The notes beneath the pieces were generated by a model. The model saw nothing but the letters and a program-made list of their open reading frames with translations, ran no database searches and was not told the DNA's origin. Source: Leptolyngbyaceae cyanobacterium CSU_1_3 (GTDB lineage Bacteria > Cyanobacteriota > Cyanobacteriia > Leptolyngbyales > Leptolyngbyaceae). From it: a stretch of DNA of 35,417 bases. The translations under genes were made by a program, and so were the position numbers. Shown one piece after another: positions 7,171 through 15,547 of the stretch (position 1 is the stretch's first letter; each line of letters starts with the position of its first letter). The DNA lies in the NCBI GenBank assembly GCA_012034655.1, contig JAAUOZ010000043.1, forward strand, positions 1 through 35,417, written 5' to 3'.

Positions 7171-9858
7171 ATGACTTCCACCGCAATTTCTCGATCTTCA
7201 TCCCGTGCTTGCCATGAGCAAGCTGCTTCCGATATTGTTGAGCAATTTAACAGTGATCCGAATGCTGGATTATCCTCAGCGCAAGTACAACAAACCAGCA
7301 GCAATATGGCTTAAACGAACTAACCGTCAAACCGGGAAAGCCTGCCTGGTTGAGATTTTTGCTTCAGTTTAATCAAGCGTTGCTCTACATTCTGATTGTT
7401 GCGGGTGCAATCAAAGCGTTTCTTGGCTCATGGACTAATGCGGCAGTGATTTGGGGCGTTACAATTATCAACGCCATCATTGGGTTTGTGCAGGAATCAA
7501 AAGCAGAAGGCGCGATCGCAGCCCTAGCCAAAGCGGTCACTACCGAAGCTACCGTTGTTCGAGATGGACAAAAGCAACGCATTCCCTCACAACAACTCGT
7601 TCCAGGTGATCTGATTCTACTAACTTCAGGCGACAAAGTTCCCGCAGATTTGCGATTGATCAATACTCGCAATCTTCAGATTGATGAATCAGGTTTAACG
7701 GGGGAATCGGTTCCGGTTGAGAAACTGACAGAACGATTACAGCCGCATACCCCCCTTAGCAGAACGTCTAAACATAGCTTACGCAGGCAGTTTTGTGACA
7801 TTCGGGCAAGGAAGCGGCATTGTGGTTGCAACTGCGAATGAAACCGAGATCGGGCAGATTTCGCGATCGCTAGATAGTCAAACCGACCTCAGCACTCCAT
7901 TATCTCGTAAGTTCGCCAAATTCAGTCATACTTTGCTCTACATTATTCTGGCGCTAGCAGCCCTGACATTAGCCGTTGGAGTGGGTCAAGGTCAATCGTT
8001 AGCTGGAATGTTTGAAGCGGCGGTGGCGCTGGCGGTGAGCGCTATTCCAGAGGGATTGCCTGCGGTGGTCACTGTGACATTAGCGATCGGAGTAAACCGA
8101 ATGGCGCGGCAACATGCGATCGTGCGAAAACTGCCTGCGGTGGAAACATTGGGCGGTGCAACAGTCATTTGTTCGGATAAAACTGGAACCCTGACTGAGA
8201 ACCAAATGACGGTTCAAGAAATCTATGCAGGGGGACAATGCTACCAAGTGAGTGGAATAGGCTACAGTCCCGTGGGCGAGATCACATCGGCGGGTGATGC
8301 CGCGCAAATTGGGGCTGACTTACAAGACTGTCTGATTGCAGGTTTAGCGTGTAACGATTCGCACCTAGAAGAAGATCATAATCGTTGGCTTGTAATCGGT
8401 GATCCAACCGAAGGGGCATTAATTGCGGCAGCAAACAAAGCAGACTTCTATCCCGCCTTGATAGCACAATCCTTTCCTCGAATTGATTCGATTCCTTTTG
8501 AGTCTGAGTTTCAGTACATGGCGACGCTGCATGACACATCCGATCAAGCGCATGTTATCTATGTGAAAGGTTCAGTAGAAGCAATTCTGACACGATGTTC
8601 GATCAATCAAAATGAAGTGAAACAACAAGTCGAACGTATGGCAGAAGAAGGCTTGCGGGTGTTGGCATTTGCAAAGAAAACTGTGCCTCAATCTCAGCAG
8701 ACGATCGACCATGACGATATTGAGACAGGATTGATCTTTCTGGGCTTGCAGGGCATGATTGATCCGCCTCGAACCGAAGCGATCGCGGCAGTGCATTCCT
8801 GTCAGTCGGCGGGTATTCAAGTCAAGATGATCACGGGCGACCATGTGACCACTGCAAAAGCGATCGCCCAACGGATCGGACTGCAAAGGGCAGGTCAGGC
8901 TAATGCGTATGACGGGCAGCAGTTAGCTCAAATGAACGATGCAGAACTTTCGCAAGCGGTGGCAGAGAGTGTGGTCTTTGCTCGTGTCGCTCCAGCGCAG
9001 AAGTTACGCTTAGTCGAAGCGTTGCAGTCTAGAGGTGAAATTGTGGCGATGACGGGCGATGGGGTGAATGATGCGCCTGCGTTGCGTAAAGCTGATATTG
9101 GGATTGCAATGGCAGGTGCGGGAACTGATGTGGCGCGAGAAGCCGCAGATATGTTGCTCACGGATGATAACTTTGCCTCGATCGAAGCTGCTGTAGAAGA
9201 AGGGCGAACGGTTTATCAGAATTTACGAAAAGCGATCGCATTTATTCTCCCTGTCAATGGCGGCGAATCCATGACCATTTTGATCAGCGCATTGTTTGCT
9301 AGAGATCTACCGATTCTATCGCTACAAGTGCTGTGGCTGAACATGGTGAACTCGATCGCGATGACGGTTCCGCTAGCGTTTGAGCCAAAATCGGATGGTG
9401 TGATGCAGCGATCGCCTCGCAATCCCCGTGAACCATTGCTCTCGCGATCGCTAATCTACAGAATTCTAGCGATCTCGGTGTTTAACTGGATTTTGATCTT
9501 CGGCATGTTTGAATGGGTGCGACAAAGTACAGGCGATTTGCCGTTAGCACGAACAATGGCGATTCAAGCTTTAGTCGCAGGTCGGATTGTTTACTTGCTG
9601 AGTATTAGCCAATTGGGAATTGCTTTAATTAATAAGCTTCGAGGTAGAAAAACAGTTCCTTTTAAAGACATTCGTGCCATTATATTCGGCATTGTAGGAG
9701 CAACTACTTTGCAGATTATTTTTAGTCAGTGGGGCGTGATGAATGCCCTATTTGGGACGGCTCCGCTCAATTTGAATCAATGGCTGATCTGTTTATTGCC
9801 TGCTCTACCCATGATTCCAACTGCGCTGCTTGTGAATCAGATCGATCGATTCGATTAG
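7171..9858 (+). pseudogene. P-type (PII) cation-transporting ATPase, interrupted by two compensating frameshifts
   Basis: The region encodes a full-length (about 895-residue) PII-type P-ATPase similar to cyanobacterial PacL/Pma1-like proteins. All hallmarks are present: actuator LTGESVPVEK, M4 PEGLPAVV, phosphorylation motif [13 protein letters not shown], nucleotide-domain KGSVEAIL, MITGDH and TGDGVNDAPALRKADIGIAM, then M5-M10 ending at 9858. Reading starts at ATG 7171 (MTSTAISRSS) but leaves frame near 7288-7296 (CAACAAAC, one base missing or two extra), continues as QQQYGLNELTVKPG up to a C6 run at 7750-7755, where one extra base returns it to the original frame (AERLNIAYAGSFV). The two lesions cancel. 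Transported ion is unknown (Ca2+ or Na+ are usual). Either an inactive gene or two sequencing errors. It ends overlapping the convergent small gene by four bases. Confidence 0.85.
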
Positions 9859-10109
9859 CGCCGCTTGATCAAGAGTCCGAGTAATCCGGTAAGAATTGCA
9901 ATAGCAATCAATGGCAACACATTAAACTGAACGCCAGACCCGTCAGTTGTGTTGTTCCATCGGATCAGCCAAAACGGTTCAGTGCCGATTTCAAAAGATG
10001 GTACTCTAAGGAGCAGAAACATAGCAGGTAGCGCAATCTTGATCAGTAGCAGCAACAAAAATGTTCCTACGCTGAGTCTTAGAAAGGTTTTCAAGTTTGA
10101 TGACATCAT
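9855..10109 (-). CDS. Small two-helix membrane protein (84 aa), unrecognised
   Basis: An 84-residue protein with an N-terminal hydrophobic helix (SVGTFLLLLLIKIALPAMFLLL), a polar loop of about 30 residues (PSFEIGTEPFWLIRWNN...), and a second helix (VLPLIAIAILTGLLGLLI) ending in basic KRR. I do not recognise the family. It starts ATG ATG at 10109; no strong Shine-Dalgarno site is visible. It is the last of four tiny genes on the minus strand (10554 to 9855), 18 bases after the previous one, and its stop overlaps the stop of the convergent P-type ATPase by four bases. Confidence 0.6.
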   Translation of the reverse strand: MMSSNLKTFLRLSVGTFLLLLLIKIALPAMFLLLRVPSFEIGTEPFWLIRWNNTTDGSGVQFNVLPLIAIAILTGLLGLLIKRR

Positions 10110-10127
10110 TATTTATGACCGATTGTT

Positions 10128-10324
10128 CTAATCCTCAACCAAAAATGGCTTTCTCGTCATCAATCCAGGTTTAACTAAGCAAACATAGACAATTAACCAT
10201 AGAGCAACGAGTGCAATCGCTGCCCACAACACTGCTTTCCAGAACAAACCTAGATAGTTTCCAGCACCGATCGCACGACCCAATTCTAAGCCTACTGTTA
10301 ACACCGAAAAATCGAATGCGACAA
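10128..10324 (-). CDS. Small membrane protein (about 65 aa), apparent one-base frameshift
   Basis: An AGGAGG site (10329-10334) precedes a TTG start at 10324, giving MSHSIF and then, after adding one base to the T5 run (10307-10311 on the plus strand as A5), SVLTVGLELGRAIGAGNYLG and a strong helix (FWKAVLWAAIALVALWLIVY), ending RKPFLVED. Without the correction the TTG frame stops after eight codons, and the long frame has no start near a ribosome site. The conserved-looking GLELGRAIGAGNYLG loop plus helix and the good Shine-Dalgarno site make a real gene likely. Function unknown. Third of four small genes in a row. Confidence 0.45.
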
Positions 10325-10357
10325 TCGACCTCCTGTATGAATACTTGGCGATTAATG

Positions 10358-10459
10358 TTAGCTTCGCAAGAGCAGTCGGAGGGCATCTATGATTCGTGCA
10401 GGAAGTCTAATCCAATGGAGTGCAACCACGATTGGACTTTGCATCAACAAACTCCTCAT
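10358..10459 (-). CDS. Tiny ORF, 33 aa, strong ribosome-binding site
   Basis: A 33-residue product, MRSLLMQSPIVVALHW followed by IRLPARIIDALRLLLRS: a hydrophobic N-terminal half and an amphipathic arginine/leucine helix. AAGGAGG (10466-10472) lies six bases before the ATG at 10459, inside the end of the preceding tiny gene, and only two bases separate the two reading frames, which argues for translational coupling. No family recognised; a membrane-associated microprotein is the inference. Confidence 0.45.
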   Translation of the reverse strand: MRSLLMQSPIVVALHWIRLPARIIDALRLLLRS

Positions 10460-10461
10460 GG

Positions 10462-10554
10462 TCAACCTCCTTGCTGTGAGGCTTGGAAGCGACGATGAAT
10501 TTCGCTCGATTGATAAACCATCGTAACGAGCCAAGTCAGGAGAATATTGCCCAT
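10462..10554 (-). CDS. Tiny ORF, 30 aa, strong ribosome-binding site
   Basis: A 30-residue product beginning MGNILLTWLVTMVYQSSEIH and ending RRFQASQQGG: one short hydrophobic stretch and a polar tail. AAGGAGG (10560-10566) lies five bases upstream of the ATG at 10554, the best ribosome-binding site of the cluster. It is first of four small minus-strand genes. No homologue is recognised. A longer overlapping reading in another frame (from 10570) lacks such a site and is disfavoured. Confidence 0.45.
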   Translation of the reverse strand: MGNILLTWLVTMVYQSSEIHRRFQASQQGG

Positions 10555-10624
10555 TGAAACCTCCTTCCATTTCAAAGAAGTCTATTTCTTCTACATTCGA
10601 GTGGAATTGTGACTCAAAAATGAC

Positions 10625-10670
10625 AGCCTTCTACTTCTAGAGTATCTGCCTGCTCTAAAAGCAGAAGGCT
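10625..10670. other. Hairpin-forming inverted repeat in a divergent spacer
   Basis: AGCCTTCT at 10625-10632 pairs perfectly with AGAAGGCT at 10663-10670, and inside it TAGAG (10638-10642) pairs with CTCTA (10653-10657), leaving a 10-base loop. It lies between the small-gene cluster (minus) and the secreted protein gene (plus), so it could be part of the leader or control region of either. No T-run follows on either strand, which argues against a Rho-independent terminator. Confidence 0.4.
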
Positions 10671-10768
10671 ATGGATCTGCTATTCAGGGACAATTCATTC
10701 AACAGGTAGAGGAAATCGTTTCAGATCGTTTCAAAATTGAACTATTGTTTCTTATCTTGGTTTAGATT

Positions 10769-11251
10769 ATGCGTACACAACAACGACTTGGAATTTCGAT
10801 TTTGACCACGAGCAGTTTGATTCTCGGAACTGCGATCGCGTTTAGCCAATCTTCGCCTGCAACAGCCCAATCTTGTATTCCGCTAAGAGTGGTAGAAGGA
10901 CAAGGCGAAACGGTGACTAGAAAAAGAATCTCTTCGCCTGGCGTTGTACCCGGTGTGGTGAACAACTGGAATACTGATTTTGCAGTTCCCACAGGCAGAC
11001 GGTTTACGTCCTATGTTGCTACGATTACACCTGAAAACTCCGCGCCTTACAATGTTGCAGTGAATCTTAAGTACAACGACAATACTTCTAGTGAAGTCTT
11101 TAGACAAGATGGTTTAAACCTCAGACGGAACGTGCCCTATCAAATTGCTGCTAAAACGCCTGCGGGAGTTGCTCGTCAGCCTTATCAAGTCAACCTAAAC
11201 ATTAGTGGCACTTTTGGAAATACCTATCAAGCAAAAGTTTCAGCTTGTTAA
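10769..11251 (+). CDS. Secreted hypothetical protein (160 aa)
   Basis: A signal peptide is clear: a basic start (MRTQQR), hydrophobic core ILTTSSLILGTAIAF and a likely cut after ATAQ at residue 34. The mature part, about 126 residues, is rich in Asn, Thr and beta-prone residues and contains just two cysteines, C36 near the new N-terminus and the very last residue C160, a placement that suggests one disulfide joining the ends of a beta-sandwich. No family recognised. ATG at 10769 is the only sensible start because the signal peptide begins there. It appears to be monocistronic. Confidence 0.75.
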   Translation: MRTQQRLGISILTTSSLILGTAIAFSQSSPATAQSCIPLRVVEGQGETVTRKRISSPGVVPGVVNNWNTDFAVPTGRRFTSYVATITPENSAPYNVAVNLKYNDNTSSEVFRQDGLNLRRNVPYQIAAKTPAGVARQPYQVNLNISGTFGNTYQAKVSAC

Positions 11252-11349
11252 GGTTAGTTCATAGCTCGGATGGTAACTCAACCATTTCAGTAAATCCTGA
11301 ATATCAATCAGTTTATCGATCGCATTGGGTAACACAAAATAGGGGATGG

Positions 11350-11481
11350 TATAGCAGTCCTAAATCAGTTGTAAGAATCTTCAAAGAGTGGGTTGGTTAG
11401 GTGCTAGGGGTTAGGGGTTCGTTCTTGATCGACCCAAAACCCAGAACCTAAAATTTTCATGAATCAAATAGGACTGCTATA
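11350..11481. mobile_element. MITE-like element with 13-bp perfect terminal inverted repeats
   Basis: TATAGCAGTCCTA at 11350-11362 is matched by its exact reverse complement TAGGACTGCTATA at 11469-11481, enclosing a 132-base non-coding segment with a GT-rich run (TTAGGTGCTAGGGGTTAGGGG) near one side and a partly complementary CCAAAACCCAGAACC stretch on the other. If the outer TA of each end is taken as target duplication, the layout fits elements mobilised by IS630/Tc1-type transposases. No transposase is inside. It splits a region of gene debris. Confidence 0.65.
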
Positions 11482-11572
11482 TCTCCGATTCTGAGTGCGC
11501 GATCGATAACCTCTGAGTTGATCACGTCAATTTTAGATTGCTCCATCACGTCCCGAACATCCGAAAGCTTCG

Positions 11573-11758
11573 CTAGAGAGCTTTCTGAATGGCTTCTGCA
11601 TAGAGCTTTTTCGGTTTCAATCCAGCAATTCGCTCTAGGAGGTTTGTTCCTTTAAACACCACCACAGTTGGAGCGCTCCGTACTCCTTCCATTGCAAACT
11701 CTGGCTCTTCTGTCATGTCGATCGTGACTTTGTTTTGCGAATCCGGTAAACAAGTTCG
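11573..11758 (-). pseudogene. Thioredoxin-fold C-terminal fragment
   Basis: The minus strand reads KVTIDMTEEPEFAMEGVRS, then APTVVVFKGTNLLERIAGLK and PKKLYAEAIQKAL before a TAG. This matches the second half of a thioredoxin: the V-D-x-(E)-P start, the cis-proline (APT here instead of the usual IPT), the central beta strand VVVFKG, the G before the last helix and the length of that helix. The N-terminal half with the WCGPC active site is missing; a stop codon bounds the fragment upstream at 11759-11761. About 60 codons remain of a normal 105-110. The rest of the 11252-11941 spacer holds the MITE and otherwise nothing recognisable. Confidence 0.7.
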
Positions 11759-11941
11759 CTAGAAAAATGAGGATACTAGATTCCGCAAATTGTTTAACTA
11801 GCTTGTGCGGCGTTTCTATCTGTTGCTACTAACTATCAAAACGCAGTGTGGGCCGCGATCGCAACGCCAAAATGAAAGATGACGATCGCGGCTCGTTTGA
11901 TGATGCGGTGATCCTCCTAATGCTGGACTAGATGCTCCGAA

Positions 11942-12680
11942 CTAGTTGGAGCTACTGTTGAAGCTGATCCGCCCTAGTCCTAAGAACTGACCTAATCCGC
12001 TCTCTCCATCTGGAAAGGCAGTAATGCCAAATTCATAGATGCCTCCTGCCTCCGGATTTGCATTCGTTTCAAATGCGATAGTAACGGTGCTACCGGGTTG
12101 TGCAGGTTGAGCAAAGACAACCATTGCTTCTCCAGGAGTTGATGTGCCGCCGACACTCGCTAAAGGAATTTCAGAACCAGCGGCATACCGTTCTCCGGCA
12201 AAAGCTTTACTTCGATTGAGGTCAAATTTCACGGTCTCCAGATTTCGCTCCTGGACAATTTTGACGGCTTTTAATGGCTGTCCAGCATCAATGGGAACCC
12301 TCAATGTCACTTCGTAGGTCGAAGGCACACGAGCTTGCTTCTGAGAGGCATTGATTCGCGCTAACCGAGGAGGATTGGAAAAGAAAGTTTGTCCATTGCG
12401 AAGTCTGAGTTGACTGATTTGAGGCTGAGAAATTTGAGATTGCGTTGTTTCAACAGCAGTCGGTTTAGGGATTCCAATTTCGGATAAATGAGGTCGAGTG
12501 GGATTCTTGAACTGCTGTGGAGATGTGATCTGAGTTGGAATGGATTCGATCGTACCAATCTCAGTGAGATGAGGTTGAGTCGGATTCTTAAATTTGCCTT
12601 GCGATCGAGCAGTGGACTGAATACTAACAGTGGTAGCGATCGCGAAAAACACACCGATTGTGAAGTGATAGCAGTTTCAT
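11942..12680 (-). CDS. DUF2808 domain secreted protein, probable frameshift in the signal peptide
   Basis: A secreted protein of about 245 residues. The DUF2808 domain, typical of cyanobacteria and of unknown function, is clear: GQTFFSNPPRL, STYEVTLRVPIDAGQPLKAV, and PEAGGIYEFGITAFPDGESG. Before it lies a low-complexity linker containing a duplicated motif, FKNPTQPHLTEIG and FKNPTRPHLSEIG. The ORF with the domain opens only at a GTG at 12652 with no ribosome site. A better start is the ATG at 12680, with AAGGAG (12689-12694) upstream, reading MKLLSLHNRCVF and joining the main frame if one T is removed from the T5 run near 12644-12648; this restores a signal peptide (FAIATTVSIQSTARSQ). Either a sequencing error or a recent mutation. 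Confidence 0.78.
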
Positions 12681-12964
12681 TGTTAACACTCCTTAGAAGT
12701 GGGGATTTTCTCCTTTGTCTCAATCAGGATGAGAGGCGAGGAATTAACTATGATTAGACTGCAACAATCTGATCTGTACGTGAGGGCAAAGCTCAAATCA
12801 GATAAATGCTTGCTGAAGAGAAGATGAAAGCTCAAGCAGACCACTGTAATAGCTGAGTTATGGAGTTAGAAAATCAGGAATTAAGAATCTTTGACTCTTG
12901 TATTGTTAAGGCAGAAAGTTTCTGAAAAAGTATCAATGCGTTTCACAACCTGGAGGCTCATACC

Positions 12965-13474
12965 ATGACACTTGAAAGTAAGATAGCCGCAGCCTTTCGG
13001 ATGAGTGACGAGGCTTGGCTACGTCATGCTAATCCCTGGAGCGGCTGGACACGCTTTATCACTGTCTTACCGCTTCTCAGTTTGGCAATTTGGAGCCGTG
13101 TTTGGTTGGGCTGGTGGTCGCTGATCCCGATCGCGGTTGCGATGCTATGGATGGGGTTAAATCTTCATATGCTTCCCAAGCCACACTCAACGAATCATTG
13201 GATTTCAAAAGGTGTCCTGGGTGAGCGAGTTTGGTTAAACCGCGATCAGGTTCCAGTTCCTCCACATCATCGACGTGTCCCTAACATACTCAATGCGATC
13301 GCAGCAATGGGTGGAGGATTGGTGACTTGGGGATTAGTGGTTCTCAATGTTTGGGGTGTCGTTTTCGGCTATGTTTTAGTGACATTGGGTAAGTTGTGGT
13401 ATCTTGATCGCATGGTTTGGTTGTACGGGGAGATGAAAGATGTGAATCCACAGTATCGAAGTTGGTTGTACTAA
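12965..13474 (+). CDS. DUF6653-like membrane protein (169 aa)
   Basis: A 169-residue protein with four hydrophobic segments. It begins MTLESKIAAAFRMSDEAWLRH and contains the motifs ANPWSGWTRF, RVWLGWWSLIP, NHWISKGVLGERVWLN, PPHHRRVPNILN and GKLWYLDRMVWLYGEMKD, which I recognise as the conserved body of the DUF6653 family. Function is unknown. A purine-rich tract with GGAGG lies about ten bases upstream of the ATG. It is transcribed away from the DUF2808 gene; the spacer of about 280 bases holds no recognised gene. Confidence 0.7.
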   Translation: MTLESKIAAAFRMSDEAWLRHANPWSGWTRFITVLPLLSLAIWSRVWLGWWSLIPIAVAMLWMGLNLHMLPKPHSTNHWISKGVLGERVWLNRDQVPVPPHHRRVPNILNAIAAMGGGLVTWGLVVLNVWGVVFGYVLVTLGKLWYLDRMVWLYGEMKDVNPQYRSWLY

Positions 13475-13552
13475 TACAATCTCATGAGTATAAATCTGCT
13501 GCATGGAACTATCTAAATTATCGGTTGAGTTGAAAGCTATGCGTGTCCGATG

Positions 13553-13671
13553 GTTCGCGAAGGAGCAAAAGTAATCATCATTGACAAAATTTTCAGCCAC
13601 TTCAACAGGCAGCCGCAGAAATTGAAAAATTTGGAGAAGTGACTGCGATTCAAGCCGACCTTACCAACTAG
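13553..13671 (+). pseudogene. Short-chain dehydrogenase (SDR) remnant
   Basis: Two frames together read VREGAKVIIIDK and, after a shift near 13590-13597, QQAAAEIEKFGEVTAIQADLTN before a TAG. This corresponds to the beta-2 to beta-4 part of a classical SDR Rossmann fold (acidic residue after VIII, the helix with AAEIEKFG, and the ADLTN strand ending in the D-(L/V)-T/S motif). The glycine-rich TGxxxGxG segment and the catalytic YxxxK are absent. Only about 40 codons remain. Confidence 0.6.
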
Positions 13672-13687
13672 AATCAGTGGGAAGGAA

Positions 13688-15547
13688 ATGGAAGACTCTT
13701 TAACGACCACAGTCTTGATTAGTACCACTGTTGTGGTTGGCATTGGCGCTCAGGTGGTCGCTCGATACTTGCAAATTCCCAGTATTGTTGTTTTACTCGT
13801 GTGCGGTCTTGCGCTAGGGTCGAGTGGAGTGCAATGGCTCGAACCCTCTGTTTTGGGTAGTGGGCTAGAAGTCATTATCTCGTTCTCGATCGCGCTAATT
13901 TTGTTCGATGGAGGACTAAATTTACAGATTCGTGACCTCAGCAGCGTTTCGGTCAGCCTTCGCAATTTGATCACGATCGGCGTTTTGATGACGCTACTCG
14001 GTGGTGCGGTTGCGGCTCATTTCATTGCTGATTTTCCTTGGGCGATCGCGTTTCTTTATGCGTCTTTAGTGGTTGTGACTGGACCTACTGTAGTTACGCC
14101 TTTATTGAAGCTAGTGGGTGCAGAACGACGAGTTGCAACACTGTTAGAAGGTGAAGGCATTCTGATTGATCCGATTGGGGCAATTCTTGCGGTCATTACG
14201 CTCAACATTGTGTTGAGTCAGAAGGCAGTTCCGCTCGTTTTGATTGATACAGCCATTCCACTGATGCTGTTGAAAGGATTAGTTCTGCGCTTGGGGATCG
14301 GAGTTGCGATCGGCTTAATTTTTGGTGGTTTGCTCAGCTTGTTGCTCAAACAATCCAAGGTGCTGCCTCAAGAACTAAAAAATCTCGTGGTATTGGCGGC
14401 AGTTTGGGGCGCGTTTAGTCTAGCGCAAGCATTACGGAGTGAGTCAGGATTGCTAGCCGTGGTTGTGATGGGCATCGTTATTCGAGCGGCTGATCTACCA
14501 GACGAGCGGTTACTGCGGCAGTTTAATGAGCAGCTAGGGATTTTGGCAAACTCAGTGCTATTTATTCTGCTTGCGGCTGACTTATCCATCAATACTCTTT
14601 TTGATTTGGGGCAAGCAGGCATTCTCACAGTGTTGGTATTGATGCTGATTGTCCGCCCGATTAATGTTTTGATCTCGACTTGGAACCGTGGCTTTAGCTG
14701 GCAACAGCAATTCTTTCTGTCGTGGATTGCGCCGCGCGGCATTGTGGCAGCTTCAATGGCATCATTGTTTGCAATTTCTCTAAGCAACCAAGACATGAGT
14801 GGCGGTGATGCACTTAAAGCATTAGTGTTTCTCACGATTCTCATGACTGTATTTGTTCAGGGATTAACAGCAGGCTGGGTTGCACAGTGGCTCGGTCTGC
14901 GGGCGGAGCAAGTAAGAACCGTGATTGTGGGTGGGCATCCGTTAGCGCGATTGTTGGCGCGGTTGCTCCAGCAAAAAGGAGAGACAGTCGTTTTGATTGA
15001 TTCTAATGTTAGCGAAGCAACCTCAGATTCATCGAGCGAAATTCCGATGTTGAGCGATCGCTTAAATTTAGAAGAGCTAGAAGCAGAAGGAATCTCTTCG
15101 TTTAATTCGTTTCTGGCTTTAACCAGTAGTTCAGCACTGAACGGAATTTTAGCTCAACGGGCTTCGGAACGCTTTCGTCCTGATTTGATTGCAATTTTGT
15201 CTCAGTCAGCACTAGAAGATGGAACAAGTCTCAGCGCGATCGCGCCAGAGATTCAGGTTGCTTTTGCTCCTCAGATTTCTCTAGAGGTGTGGAATGATTT
15301 TCTCGATCAGAATGAAACACAGCTTGTCGAAATTGTTCTACGATCACCAACTTTTGCAGCACAACAAACGCAATTAGAAACCTTGATTGCATCGAACGAG
15401 TTACTGCCACTGTTAATCGAACGAGACCAGAAGTTGCGGATTATTCTCGCTAATGAAGCATGGCAAGTAGGCGATCGTATCATCGGCTTGCTGCACAAAT
15501 CTACATCAGAGTTGTCTCAATTCGGATTCATTTGCTTCAGCGTCTAA
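13688..15547 (+). CDS. Cation:proton antiporter with C-terminal regulatory domain
   Basis: A 619-residue Na+ (K+)/H+ antiporter of the monovalent cation:proton antiporter superfamily. The membrane part (residues 1-405) holds 12 or so helices and the motifs DGGLNLQIRDL, VVVTGPTVVTPLL and LLEGEGILIDPIGAI, with the ion-site Asp in LIDPIG. The C-terminal 200 residues begin VRTVIVGGHPLARLLARLLQ and KGETVVLIDSNVSEA, a Rossmann-like RCK/TrkA-N start in degenerate form, then a likely TrkA-C-type region. Family members with such tails are regulated by nucleotide or ion binding. ATG at 13688 is close behind GGAAGGA. It converges on the DUF2254 gene and overlaps its 3' end by 42 bases. Confidence 0.9.
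   Translation: MEDSLTTTVLISTTVVVGIGAQVVARYLQIPSIVVLLVCGLALGSSGVQWLEPSVLGSGLEVIISFSIALILFDGGLNLQIRDLSSVSVSLRNLITIGVLMTLLGGAVAAHFIADFPWAIAFLYASLVVVTGPTVVTPLLKLVGAERRVATLLEGEGILIDPIGAILAVITLNIVLSQKAVPLVLIDTAIPLMLLKGLVLRLGIGVAIGLIFGGLLSLLLKQSKVLPQELKNLVVLAAVWGAFSLAQALRSESGLLAVVVMGIVIRAADLPDERLLRQFNEQLGILANSVLFILLAADLSINTLFDLGQAGILTVLVLMLIVRPINVLISTWNRGFSWQQQFFLSWIAPRGIVAASMASLFAISLSNQDMSGGDALKALVFLTILMTVFVQGLTAGWVAQWLGLRAEQVRTVIVGGHPLARLLARLLQQKGETVVLIDSNVSEATSDSSSEIPMLSDRLNLEELEAEGISSFNSFLALTSSSALNGILAQRASERFRPDLIAILSQSALEDGTSLSAIAPEIQVAFAPQISLEVWNDFLDQNETQLVEIVLRSPTFAAQQTQLETLIASNELLPLLIERDQKLRIILANEAWQVGDRIIGLLHKSTSELSQFGFICFSV

Noticed and set aside
14368..14844. Long (158-codon) minus-strand frame inside the second antiporter gene
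   Set aside because: Antisense shadow of a well conserved transporter; the composition is basic and Ser/Asn/Ala-rich without any motif.
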